Source: Prostheceraeus crozeri (lineage: Eukaryota > Platyhelminthes > Polycladida > Euryleptidae). Taken from it: a stretch of DNA of 64,000 bases. The translations under genes and the position numbers were made by a program. Shown here piece by piece: positions 1 to 11,128 of the stretch. A model generated the notes under the pieces. That model searched no databases, was not told where the DNA came from, and worked only from the letters and a program-made list of their open reading frames with translations. Positions within the stretch are counted from its first letter, which is position 1. Every line of letters begins with the position of its first letter. Where the stretch lies: assembly GCA_907163375.1 (NCBI GenBank), contig CAJQUW010001093.1:62001-126000 (forward strand), given 5' to 3'.

Positions 1-73
1 TAAATAATTAAATCTAGTCCATTTATCCAATGAGAGCACATGTATTGATGGCTAGTGAAGTCAGACTGTTAGG

Positions 74-1258
74 TCAATCGGAATCGAAGTCCAATGCATC
101 ATCAATATACTGATGATTCCAGGAAACAATTTCATTCTCCAATTCCTCGCAGTCCTCATTGAATGCGATTTTGAGAATCTTTTGGAAATTGTATCGTATG
201 AATAACTGATAATTTAGTCTCTCTGAGAATAAGTTGGCGCGGAGACGATTATGAACCAATCTGTGTCTTGAGAACGCTCGCTCGACCATCGCTTCTGACA
301 CCGGCAATTTCATTATAACATTAACAACAGTTTCGTGAATACGGTAATCTGTTTTGACTACATCATTTTCTTGGATGAGATTGTCTTCAAGTTTTGAGTG
401 TTCTTCAGAAAATTGTTGAAACCTATTTGCTGGCAATAACGCTTTTAACCAAAGTCAGGATTCTTGTAGAATTATACTTCAAATCAATTTTTTCCAATAA
501 TTCCACACCATCATTCGACAAATCAAGAAATTGTATGAAGAATGCCGCCAATTGACAAGGCAGTCCATTCGAGACCATTGTCCAGCGCTTTAAATGAAAC
601 TCCAATAACTGCGCTTTCACCTCCTCCGTCAACATGACGTTTTCTAACCACGAGACTTCAATTTTGCTGAAAGCAGCTATTACATCGCGAATATTCGCCG
701 TATCTTTTTTAATATTCATCAATTGTTTTACGACTTCCGAAAGAATGTGTTTCGATTGTTCGAAATACTGTTGGTCATTCTGAGTAACGAGCTGCAGTTT
801 CATGTCCTTTATCATGGTTTCGTACTTTGAATTCCACCTCGTCGCGCTATACCTTGATAACTCCCCGGATTTGATAAACTCCTCCAATTTCTCAATTGCG
901 GATTTCACCACATCAGCTTTCTGGAAAATGTCACCGAGAAGCAAGTTCATCACATGAGCTACACATCATGCATTGATGATCAACGGATACATTTCATTAA
1001 TATCTCGTAAAGACTTCTGCATGTTGGCTGCATTGTCTGCTATATTCAAAACCACTTTGGCTCCTTTCACCTGCAATTCATCGATCAACTTTTTCATTTC
1101 GGAGGTAGTGAATTTAGATTTCTTATCATTTGTTGCAATGCTTTTCCAGCAAAATATGTCTTCTCCTGTAGAAATCATGAAGCAAATATGATGCATTCCA
1201 TTGATGGAATTGGTCCGGTCATCAGACATAATTGAAACCATCTTTCCTTGAAAGCCAT
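74..1258 (-). pseudogene. hAT transposase, catalytic and dimerisation exon (decayed)
   Basis: This is the large 3' exon of a hAT-superfamily transposase, the enzyme that cuts and pastes its own element. The exon opens after a TTTTCAG acceptor and continues the phase of the upstream exon (GFQGKMVSIMSDD). It carries the DUF659-like signature VLNIADNAANMQ, then CVAHVMNLLLGDIF, and ends with the hAT dimerisation block LPVSEAMVERAFSRHR. An in-frame TGA lies at 968-966, just before CVAH, and the frame shifts near 440-460 (WLKALLPANRF continues in another frame). The copy is therefore non-functional. It ends close to the left edge of the window, so the left terminal repeat is not identifiable. Family assignment is confident. 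Confidence 0.85.
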
Positions 1259-2538
1259 CTGAAAAGGAATAATTGAGTGAATTAAAATTTCGTTAGCGTA
1301 TGATGCATTGGAAAATTATGTGTAGCATGGAAAAGAAAGGCATGAACATAATGATAACATCGAATATGTAAATCATTTAGTTGCATATTAACATTAGTTT
1401 GATCTACGTGTATTGTATAATAGTACTGATATACTTGAATAAGCGCATAACCGAAATAAGCATTTTGATTCTGAAGACAAACGTTATCTGAACAATTCTT
1501 CATGTAAAAAACTGAATCTGGAAAGATATTTCATAAAGTGGATAAACATGAATAGCTCTAAATAAATTGTATACTGGTACTACACACAATTCATGATTTT
1601 AAGGTTTATTAACCCGGAGGATATGCAATTTCATGTTGCTCTTCATGTTGTTCTATCTGATTACATCAAACATTTATCGGTAAAAACATATCAACCATAG
1701 AATTCGGTGAACCTATTAAAAAATACCGGCCTATTGTATGATAGCTCTCGCACAGTTTATATCTTTCTTTCATAGCCTACTCCTGATATCTCGAGCAGCC
1801 TGGATAATCTTGTAGCATGTGTACTCAATCATCATTATTCAACACTTAACTGCGTATAAATTATCCTCAATACCAGTAGACCAGTTGCATCTGTGAAAGT
1901 CTACTATTACTCCAAAGCAGACAAGCGCTTGTTATTGAGTCAGAAAATTAACATGCCGGTATCATACGTGTGATACCTGGGTGACAGTATACCAGTACTA
2001 ACCGGTACATTATAAAGTATGGACACTACATGCCGAATTCACTGTGTCACTATTAGCTTGCGAAACCGTCATGCCTAGTACATTATATAGGCCTACGTAT
2101 CAGGTGTACGGTCGGTACATGAACATTTGTACATGCTTCTGAGTCTGTCCTGAGTTCTTAGGGACGCCGAGTTCTATTAGAGGCCCCCGGTTCTATACGG
2201 TACTTGTACCGCTGTACGTACCGGTACTGCATGCAAATACATTTTACGATTTTAATATAACTGATTAACTTGAAGCGACCTATGAAATGATTTATAACAA
2301 AGTTTTTAATACAGAAATAGTTCTACTGGTAGACTTACAGATAGGCTATGCATGTCATAATTTTGTTACTAGTATTAGATCGGCCGTCTAGAAATTGTGT
2401 ATTATATTTCAGATTCATAATCGTGGAAGAACAAAGGTAAAAGGCTTTTCTGAAGTTACTGTACAACCAATTACAATTATTTAAATAGGCTACCTGTACA
2501 AAACTTGCATTTGCATATTTTGAAGATTTACTACTCAC

Positions 2539-2953
2539 CAACGATCTTTTCCATCCAATCACTGGCTAATTGTTCCACGTGACCTGCAATGCTCTGGCGT
2601 GTGAAGTTGCCGCAGTCAAATGCCCATTTGAAAACATTGTCTTGAACGATGTCAAATGGTAGCGGGTGACTTGATGAGCAAATGGCGATAGAAATTCATG
2701 TTATTTTCGGCAAATTCGGTAATTGATTACCGGTACTGTTGTCATTGGATTTACCTGACCAATAATCCATCAGTGTTGGTATTTTCGCTGACGGTCTTTT
2801 GTCACACTCATCTACCAGATTGGGATGTTTGTTCTGCAAATGTCTTTTGAGTGAAGTTGTATGTTTGTGGGAATTTTCGAAGAAGATGGACGTATGACAG
2901 TGCTCACATTTCATTGTCTTTTCAATTGTGTTGTGTAAAAAGTGTTGCTTCAT
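2539..2953 (-). pseudogene. hAT transposase, BED zinc-finger exon (decayed)
   Basis: This is the 5' coding exon of the same hAT gene. It starts at MKQHFLHN and contains a BED-type zinc finger (CEHC then HLQNKH), the DNA-binding module of hAT transposases. After an in-frame TGA at 2698-2696 the same frame continues as AICSSSHPLPFDIVQDNVF and runs to WMEKIV, where a GTGAGT donor follows. That donor joins in phase to the acceptor at 1260, leaving an intron of about 1.28 kb (1259-2538) with no other recognisable content. Splice sites and phase are read directly from the sequence. Overall the gene has two stops and one frameshift. Confidence 0.8.
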
Positions 2954-3535
2954 GTCAGAACAATGTAATTGGACGTTATATTATGCCTTAAAAAATATGC
3001 ACGATAGCAGATAATCGTCTGTGATTTGGACTCACTCAAGCTGAATGGCAGCATCTCAACCGGGATCGGATAAGATTTTAGACAATAAGATGGTGACTCA
3101 CCAATCGATGCTCGATTCCCAGTTGGGAGCTACTGTCTTCGTTCATCGGGGTCATTCCTCCCCCTTGTCCATAAACCAATCAAATTCCTTACTATCAATA
3201 ATAATCAAACTATATAATGATACGATGAACTCTGACATTGAAAGGAAATCGTCAATGCTAATAGCAAGGCCGTCTTAACCACCAGTCTACACCTCTGTTG
3301 AATTATGACGTAAAATGGCAAACGTAGTCGATAGAACGATATGGAATAGAAGTGCTGTAGTGTTCCTACACTTAAATCGGTACACTAAATTCCATTCGCT
3401 GGTGGATACATGTTGGCAACGTTGATTTGGTTACACGCACACGTCATTTCCTCAACCTTTAGTCAGTATATACCGTAAATAGCATTTATCTGTACGTGAC
3501 TATTTGTTGTTGGAAATCCAGCATTACGATGCTGG
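2954..3535. other. no gene recognised; 5' flank of hAT element
   Basis: The region contains a 77-codon open frame at 3045-3278 without recognisable motifs. It ends in short self-complementary repeats near 3515-3560, where the pieces CCAGCAT and ATGCTGG recur. The right end of the hAT element should lie here, but I cannot define its terminal repeat. Confidence 0.4.
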
Positions 3536-4416
3536 ATTCAAATCCAGCATATTGCTGGATCCAGCACTGCCGGAAACAGCCCTGCAGACGACGGTACTGT
3601 CACAGCAATGTCCAAATGCCCCAATATCCACAAATGTGAACAAAAAGTTTGCATCAACAGCTGCCATCAAAATGATGGAAAAATGCTTTTTGTAGTTGTA
3701 AAAGAGCGAGCTGGAGTTGAGTGGAGCAACGATGGCCACATGCTTGCCGTCAATTGCACCCACACAATTTGGGAAATTCCATTTTCTCGAAAAGTCATCA
3801 GCAATCTGCTTGAATCTCTCAGCCGTTGGAGGGGCCAGAAATTCTTCGCGTAGTACTATCCATAAAGCTTCACAAGTCTCTTTAAATGTTTGCGAGACAG
3901 AAACTTTACTTATCCGGTAATTGATAGCCATGCCTGCTTGGGAATCTCTACTACTCAAGATCCGTAAAGTCAAACAAATTCTTTCAGCACAACCAATGGG
4001 CTGTATGTGAGTTCTCTCATGTTGTATGAGAGGTCGTATTCTGTTCAATAAATCACGGAAGAGAGATTTTGACATCCGGAAATAATTACAGAACATGTCA
4101 TGGTCACTGATGAGATCAGGAATTGGAATTCTATATTGTCCACGTTCCTGTCTTTGTCGCAAAAAATCTGTCATGTAGAGGGACCGGGTACATTTCTTTT
4201 CCGGAGTTTTAGAATCAACAACAATTCCATTTCGTCGTCACTGCAGCTATCCATCGCGAATTCTGATTCTACATACATATGTAGGAAGTATAAACGGCGT
4301 GCTGTACAGAGGTCAATAAATAAGCATGTTTAGACATCTGCAGAGCTCTGCAGAGGCTGCAAAAAGAACCCTACATACATGCGAACTCTGTAGAGGTAAG
4401 TATAAACCAACCTTAA
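3536..4416 (-). pseudogene. PIF/Harbinger transposase, 3'-truncated
   Basis: This frame encodes about 216 residues of a DDE_Tnp_4 (Harbinger nuclease) transposase. It begins MTDFLRQRQERGQYR, has the N-terminal helix-turn-helix region, then the first catalytic aspartate in VGAIDGKHV and the second in FVDIGAFGHCCDS. It then stops, so the last third, with the catalytic glutamate, is missing. Upstream, at about 4385-4416, lies a terminus reading outward as AAGGTTGGTTTATACTTACC, typical of Harbinger ends. The other end is lost. The missing third and the absent partner terminus make this a dead fragment. The complete element at 52.6-54.95 kb belongs to the same superfamily but is not closely related. 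Confidence 0.8.
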
Positions 4417-4420
4417 AGAC

Positions 4421-4607
4421 TATTTATCATTACAAGTTGCATATGTAGAAAGAAAGTGAAGAGTCAGTGCAAAATGCTAGCAACTAAATCCAGGCTTGCC
4501 GTTGGGATTGGTATCCCAATAACTATTGTGCTTGGGTTGGCCCCAATCCCAAAAGATTCCAATAAGCCCTCTCCCAACAAAATATACAAATAATCATCGA
4601 CAGCAAA
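4421..4607 (+). repeat. direct repeat, left copy (pair with 5322-5525)
   Basis: About 190 bp that recur some 900 bp downstream in the same orientation with high identity. The right copy has about 17 extra bases around GGGATTGGGCTACC. Both contain CAGGCTTGCCGTTGG, loosely like the terminus of family E. The pair looks like two copies of one small repeat rather than LTRs, because the interval carries no retroelement gene. Confidence 0.7.
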
Positions 4608-4659
4608 ATGACCAGATCACACAGCAAAGAGACTGTCGATGTCAAGGTCTGCAGAGAAG

Positions 4660-4963
4660 TTTGTGAACGTTTTTTCGTGCGCCTGCTAACTTTTTTAATA
4701 ATAATCATAGGGCCCAACATTATCGAGAAAGCTTTTACACAATTAGCCTATCTGAATTCTTCGAATCTGAAGGAATCGTGGCGATCGGAGCATTTTGAAG
4801 GAATTCAGAGAAAGCCGCAATCGACGCACGACTATTCTTCCTATCTCTGTAAGGTATCAAAAATTTCTTTTTGCTCACTTATTAAGCTCCTGTATGTACC
4901 ATCGCTTTGAATCAGCTTGCACTTCTAGCAAAGTGACACGATTAGACAATCTAATTGTGTGGT
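4660..4963 (+). repeat. family R hAT-like MITE, partial diverged copy
   Basis: This is the 3' half of the R repeat seen complete at 9156-9764 and 21909-22531. Shared landmarks include CGACGCACGACT, CCTATCTCTGTAAGGTAT and CACTTCTAGCAAA. It ends in AATTGTGTGG, similar to the R terminus AATTCTGTG. It is more diverged than the other two copies and lacks the left half. Confidence 0.65.
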
Positions 4964-5321
4964 TCCGGCAGTCTCTAATTGAAATAATAGAATTGTTACA
5001 AAAATGTCGCCAATGCCGTCAGGCAGGAATAGCAATATCCGTCAGGTCTGCGGGATTATCCGTGTAAAAGTTACCAAACTTTGCACTTGGCACGTGGATT
5101 CATCGGCGATCCAGGAGGAGACCGCTGCGAAGTTCAAGGAGTTCGACAGAGGACCAATGACTCTGCAACAAAACTTGCATGTAAGCCAAGCGAGTAGTAT
5201 GACAATTTTGATTAGTCAGCGCGGCTACTTATAAGACACTGTGTTCTCAGAGGTAGAGATGAAACATCAACCAAACAATATCAATCTTTACTCTGCATGT
5301 AAATTTGGTCAGATACATGAA

Positions 5322-5525
5322 AAGACTATTTATCATTACAAGTTGCATATGTAGAAAGGAAGTGAAGAGTCAGTGCAAAATACTAGCAACTAAATCCAGG
5401 CTTGCCGTTGGTATTGGTATCCCAATAGCTATTGTGCTTGGGTTGGGATTGGGCTACCAAAAATCCACCCCAATCCCAATGGATTCCAATAAGCCCTCTC
5501 CCAACAAAAGATACAAGTAATCATC
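5322..5525 (+). repeat. direct repeat, right copy (pair with 4421-4607)
   Basis: This is the longer copy of the pair. Its interior is partly palindromic (TTGGGATTGGG and CCCCAATCCCAA). The reading frame across it (LAVGIGIPIAIVLGLGL) is a by-product of the repeat and is not supported as a gene. Confidence 0.7.
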
Positions 5526-6360
5526 GACATTAGTCAGTACGTTACAAATGTTTTCAGGCTGTACTGAACATTCATCTTGCTGTGTCTTTAGTCTGACCTT
5601 GCCTCTCCGGAATTCAAGCATTGAGAGCTCTTAGTGTGATTCACTAAGACTGACACAGTCAGCTTTAACCCTACTCTATGGCTTTAGATTCCCTAGTTGC
5701 TTAAAATGGTGGGTGCTTATGAGTTATCTCGCCCTCGTTTTCAAATTTTTCTAAATTCCGTAAAAATTAATCAATCTTCAGAAAACTTGAGGTCCACGTA
5801 AGTGAGGATATTTTCTACCCATATGCCAAAATTTGCTCAAATCGGACAAGTATGTTTTGAATTATGAACGATAATTTGAATTGCAGCGATGTCTGCAACT
5901 TGATCTGACTTTTCTGACTTCATCGTCGAAGCAGAAAGCACTTGAGGTCAACAAAGTCATTTCCCGACAACTCGTGAATTGATGATGACCACGCCACATC
6001 CATTTGCTAACATTTTTAACTTAAAAAAGGTGTGCAAGGTAGTGGTCGTGGGAAGATTTCAAGTAGCAGTGGATGAGACGAAGAGGGAGAGAGAACAATG
6101 CACAGACACATGAGTAACAATTCAATAGTGCGTCGAACAGACGAAGTCAAATGAAGCTGTTGACATCGCTACACTTCACGTCATCGTCTCGAATGCAAAA
6201 AGTGTACGATGATCACCGACTAAGTCAATAATTAACTCAAGATATCGTATGCAAAATCCATGACTGAATTAGTCAATGGCTACCATGTAGTCATCGACTA
6301 ATAATTAACATTGTAAAAGTTAGTCACTGTCATCCGTGTTCTAATCGATTACTAAAGCTA
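5526..6360. other. no feature recognised
   Basis: AT-rich sequence with no gene, RNA or repeat that I can support. Confidence 0.5.
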
Positions 6361-7145
6361 AGGGGCCATCCATAAAGGACGTCCGCAGAAAATTGACTAT
6401 TTTTGACCCCCCCTCCACCCTCTGTCCGCAGGTGTCCGGATTTTCGGACCCCCCCTCCCCCCGGACGTCCGCATTTATAGGCCTTCAGTATTAGCTATGA
6501 AACTGAGTTACTATCACTTAGGTATTTAGTCTCGTTGCATCTTAGCCTTGTTTGCATCTTATTTTTCGTTTTGGTGCATAGGCCTATATGTTTGTAACCT
6601 ACATAATTTATTAGCTTATTTCTTGATGGACGTACATGTCATAACAGAGCCTGTCAGATTTGTTGTGATCATCCTACAACAGCCACGGAATAATTTCAAC
6701 CGATTTTCTTGCTCAATCTTCAAATTTTTAAATTTTACATTCCTAAAAGACAGATTAAACACCTTCACAATCTTCACTCTAGTAACATACACTATAAAGC
6801 TTAATAACAGAAAAGCCAAACTCCCGTTTGAATACTATATACTACATGACAGCACATTTATTGATCTATACGATTTTATAAACTAGTCAGCGATTTGATG
6901 TACTAATGTCTTTTATAGTCCACCGTTTTACATGTATTACTTATCTTAATTTCATTAATCAAATTTTCATCAGAATTTGTCAACAAAAAGATGAGATTTT
7001 TTGTGTCAAAAATGTGTCAACAAAAAAGTGATTTAACTTGTGAATAAGCGGACGTCCGCTTTTTCTTGCCCCCTCTCCCCTCTCCCCGTCCGCAACTGTC
7101 CGCATTTGACTGACCCCCCCCCGCTGCGGACGTCCTTTATGGATG
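6361..7145. mobile_element. MITE with GGGGCCATCCATAAAGG termini
   Basis: A non-autonomous DNA element of about 785 bp. The left terminus, AGGGGCCATCCATAAAGGAC, is matched inverted at 7124-7145 by GCGGACGTCCTTTATGGATG. Subterminal regions at both ends carry C-runs and GTCCGCA motifs in opposite orientation. The core is AT-rich and has no transposase. Its last bases (GCCCC) appear displaced to 7347-7351, beyond the palindrome that follows. Terminal sequences of this kind are common on small invertebrate MITEs. The superfamily is not assigned. Confidence 0.8.
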
Positions 7146-7346
7146 CCGACAGAAAATTAAACCGATTTAATATTCTGCCGGCAGAATATTCAGCCGACTT
7201 AATGAACGACAGTACAACACCGAAACGGGCAGAATATTTAGTCGGTTTCGGTATTATACCGTCGTTCATTAAGTCGGCAGAATATTCTGCCGGCAGAATA
7301 TTAAATTGGTTTAATTTTCTGTCGACAGAATTTTAGTTAATGAACA
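7146..7346. mobile_element. palindromic MITE abutting the previous element
   Basis: Near-perfect inverted arms of about 63 bp run from GACAGAAAATTAAACC at the left to GGTTTAATTTTCTGTC at the right, around a spacer of about 50 bp. Each arm contains the perfect 20-bp palindrome ATATTCTGCCGGCAGAATAT. The right side extends about 24 bp further than the left. The element sits where the outer MITE's terminal GCCCC is expected, so it probably inserted into that terminus or recombined with it. Confidence 0.8.
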
Positions 7347-7351
7347 GCCCC

Positions 7352-8094
7352 ATTAAGTGGGCCTAACCTTGAAAAATAAACAAAATCTCCAGTTTGTCTT
7401 CTACAAATTTCCATTTCAGGAAAATATTTTTAGCATAAGCCTAGGCCTTGATTAGGAATTACGATGAAAACATAAGAAATTACTTATTCGGAGTGATAGT
7501 GACTATATTCTTTGTTAGTTATTTGTGAATATGTGGCCTTATATACAGTTTTGGATTATTAAAAAAACATATGATTATTATACAAATATGAATTACGCTA
7601 TAGTTTTAGGGGTTTAAATCACTTTATTGACCATTAAAAGTAAAAAGATAAGAATATCGGATAGCATTTATTTTTTAGGTAATATGAAAGCCAAAAAATA
7701 GTTCACAATGCTTCTAAATTTGATAATGTTTGGAAAACCCGTCTTCGCCTTAATCTTGTTCATCTTTATTCAAATTCCGTTGAATCCTTGTTAAAATTTG
7801 CATTTTCATTTTGTGCTCTTCTTCGTACCATGTATGCATGTCTGTCAATAACTTCATTTTCGCTACGTGCTCCTCCTCCTTGCATCCTGCTCCCTCGCGA
7901 CCCGAAAAGTCGAAAATACACGTTAGCATTCGGTAACTACATATATGTACATATGGTTAAATACGTTATTGTAGCTAAATTATTTCAGATGACCATCTAT
8001 GTTTCCATAAACGAGAGTTCAACTCTGCACTCACCAATGGGACGTTTTATTGGTTTTTTAAATGTATTTACGGATCTATCTCCGATCTCCTCAT
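7352..8094. other. no feature recognised
   Basis: Very AT-rich. A 105-codon open frame at 7788-8105 has no recognisable motif and overlaps the start of a repeat, so I do not call it. Confidence 0.5.
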
Positions 8095-8710
8095 TGCTAA
8101 ATTAGCAATTCGATGGTTCCTATTACTTTCAAGCTCAACCTCAAGAGTAATTTCTGAAGTGTGATCATATCACAGTCAACTTGCCACTTGCAGAGCAAAA
8201 TCACAATCACAGACAATGATTTCAATTAACTTTGAAAGATGTAAATGGGTCCACATCACTATTCAGATTCAAGAAATGAAGCATCGAATTAAGTGAATTA
8301 TGAAATCATGCCGGTGAAAATTCAATTAAAAGCTTGAAATTTCAGCCAAGAAATCGCGCATAATATCGCGACTTTTTCATGACTTTTAAGACTTTTCCAT
8401 GAAGACTTCCACTGTAATGCGGATCATGGAATTCCCTTGATAATCAGCTTAATTTCCACTTAGTTAGAATGCTTATTAGCAAATATTCATTCCTTTTGAT
8501 ATCCAACTTGTTTCATACTACTTATATAGGGACGTCATCTCGGTAGTATATAAATTGGCAAAATTTTGACTTTTTAAAACTCCTCAAATATTTTTTTGGA
8601 CCACGGGAACTTAATCTCCGCAAGAAACTGAATCTATTCATTAAAAAATTTTCACTGTATACAGATACCTTTTTTGAGTCGACACTCTACTTATACATCC
8701 CTACTCTATG
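8095..8710 (+). repeat. family T element, left-truncated copy
   Basis: This copy starts inside the repeat at CTCAACCTCAAGAG-like sequence and runs to the complete right terminus, GAGTCGACACTCTAC...CTACTCTATG. Other T copies lie between 30.5 and 44.3 kb. Shared landmarks are TTCCCTTGATAATCAGCTTA, GGACCACGGGAACTTAATC and CACTGTATACAGATA. Confidence 0.85.
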
Positions 8711-9155
8711 GGCTCAACCGACAGTGCTTGTAATGAAAGTTATTTGCGACTAATCATTGCGACGAAATCATCATTAATTGTTTGATAGCAGCAAGCAATG
8801 AAGTTCAGTGCATGAAGGCCAAGGAACCAGAGAAGGAGACGAAAGTCAATGACTATTTTAAAGCGAATTAATTTGTATTACATTTCTGTATTACATGTAT
8901 GTGCATTTTTCACATGTAGATATTTACGCGTATTACTTGATAGTAGATGATCAGGTAATAGACGAAATCAAAAACTACATGACATTTTTGCTGCCGTCTG
9001 TTTAGAATAGTAAAACTCCAAATAACAATAACGAAACATGCTGTTGAACAAATATTAGGGCCTATATACTTAAACAATAAAGCTCCCATATACGACCACG
9101 ATTATTATTTTTTAATGGCATTTCAAAAGTCGCATAAGAGGGGGAGTACTGTAGC

Positions 9156-9764
9156 CACTGAATTAGATTCATCTGCGCACGCTTCGGTTTCCTAGAAAGG
9201 AAGGATTATATGCGACCTTAATATCGAAATGGCACATCATAGAATATGACAGCTTGCTACTTCTCGAATGAATAATTATTGTATCGCTTGCTATTGGAAA
9301 GTCAAACAATAAGCTGTCAGCAGAGGACACCAGAGCCAGTGAGAGATGCGTGCGTGCTGTGGTACCACTTCGCACACATCAAAACACACATTGTCTGGGT
9401 AACATTCGATTCACTGTATGCACTATGCAGTAAGGAATGGTGAGAAAACGATGGTGGAGTCATCAAGTGAACTAATTTTTCGTACGTCTGCTACTATTTT
9501 TAATAATGATCGGAAGGGTCAACATTATGGAGAAAACTTGTGGGCAATGATCTGAATTTTTCGAATCTGAAGGAATTTTGGCAATCGAAGCACTTTGCTG
9601 GAACTCACATTAATCCGCAAGCGACGCACGACTTTTTTCCTATCTCTGTAAGGTATTAGGAATTCCTTCTAACCCACTTAATAGGTTCCTCGATGTGCCG
9701 TCGATTTCGAATTAATCACACTTCTAGCAAACCGAAGAAGATAAACAAAATATTTAATTCTGTG
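9156..9764 (+). mobile_element. family R hAT-like MITE, complete copy
   Basis: This repeat of about 609 bp is the inverted equivalent of 21909-22531 over its whole length. It ends in CACTGAATT and AATTCTGTG, a short terminal inverted repeat. The flanks ACTGTAGC and ATTGTAAC match at 6 of 8 positions, consistent with an aged 8-bp target duplication. There is no transposase, so mobility would depend on a hAT enzyme made elsewhere. Confidence 0.8.
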
Positions 9765-11128
9765 ATTGTAACTGTTTAAAAAAGGATAGCTGTGACTGAA
9801 TAAACCATGAGACGCAAAACGTGAAAGCGTGAGAACATCATTTTTTCATCGCCGAATTGCGAAATTTTCTATATTTTAGAGGACAACTGTGCATACAAGC
9901 ATGCACATCATAAGCATACAACACGACAGAGGCTGCTAATAACATGGAAATATGTGAACAATAAATGCAATCACTGAAACAACCAAAAAAACATGAACAC
10001 TTTGAATTTATTCAATAAGCAATACATCGGCATTACCATTTACCTAAAACAAAAATTAAAACATTGAACGTTCATGAGCAGTGACACAGGGACAAAAACC
10101 ACGAGGATACTTCTGTTAAAATCTTAAGCAGAAATCTACTTCCTTTTGCAGTTCATTTTTAGACTTACTGCCTCCATTAATTTACTGGCCATTAATTTTC
10201 TGCATAAATAGGACCGTTTCTGCTATTTAAATTTCAATTTTAAGCTTTCCCTGCGACAATTTTGTCAAAACCGAGTTTCAGGACACTTTTGACTAGGGAC
10301 CCTGATAGTTTTGATGAAAGTTATCAATGACTGATATGCATATCATTTGGATGTGAAGCCATACCATAAGGCAAAATAGCTCGCATTGAGGGCATAGAAT
10401 GGCAACGGTCTGACAAATTTTCTGAATTACATATCTCTTGTAGCTAAATGATTTGTCCAGATATGACAAGAAAATAACCAGTTGATAAATCAACTGGAAT
10501 TGAATAGAACTACAAGAGAAAAATAGTCCTTCTGAACAATTGGTTGAAGATGAAGAATGGATTTAGTGTTTGGTATGGGTAGGTATCTAAAGGTAAGTAG
10601 TAAATGGTGAGACCATTTAACTTGCCCATCATTCTTTAACTCATTTTAGCTTATAACTCACTATGGACCCCTTTGAACCAGAAAAAGAACCCCATAGTAA
10701 TGCAAACCCTTGCTAAATGCGGACCACAAATGCTCCCTTAGCGACTCTCTTGACTAATGGATATGGACCTTTAATACGAACCATATTGCTTGACCGTGTG
10801 CGGGATTTACAGCGATTTTTCAGTGCTCAAATCTGCGCCCTGAAATTCGAAATTTCCTTTCTATAATATTTTAAAATAAACCGTCCACGAGTATTCGATC
10901 CAGCTGTCTCCGGACTTGGCTAGAGATATCAAAATACCGAAATTGAATGTCATATCTAGCTGTGGACCCGAAGAAAAAAGGGCGCGTGCCGCCGCCAATG
11001 TCTGCAGTGCTTAGGCCAAATCCGTCAAATAAATGACTGTTCAAAGAGGTGATTCAATAAGTTTCAAATATGCTCAATTCAGACAACAACTAATTTTTCC
11101 GAGAGCTCTACGCAATACTAATAGCCAT
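9765..11128. other. no feature recognised; downstream flank of receptor pseudogene
   Basis: AT-rich sequence without supported genes. The 66-codon frame at 10293-10493 (minus) has no recognisable features. Confidence 0.5.

Noticed and set aside
4100-4130. hammerhead core CTGATGAGATC
   Set aside because: No GAAA core segment or stem I partner at the right distance; it lies inside the antisense of a transposase.
4421-5525. short LTR retroelement bounded by direct repeats
   Set aside because: No primer-binding or purine tract signal and no retroelement gene inside; the interior is a piece of MITE R.
7788-8105. 105-codon open frame
   Set aside because: No motif, no splice or promoter support, AT-rich setting, and overlap with repeat T.
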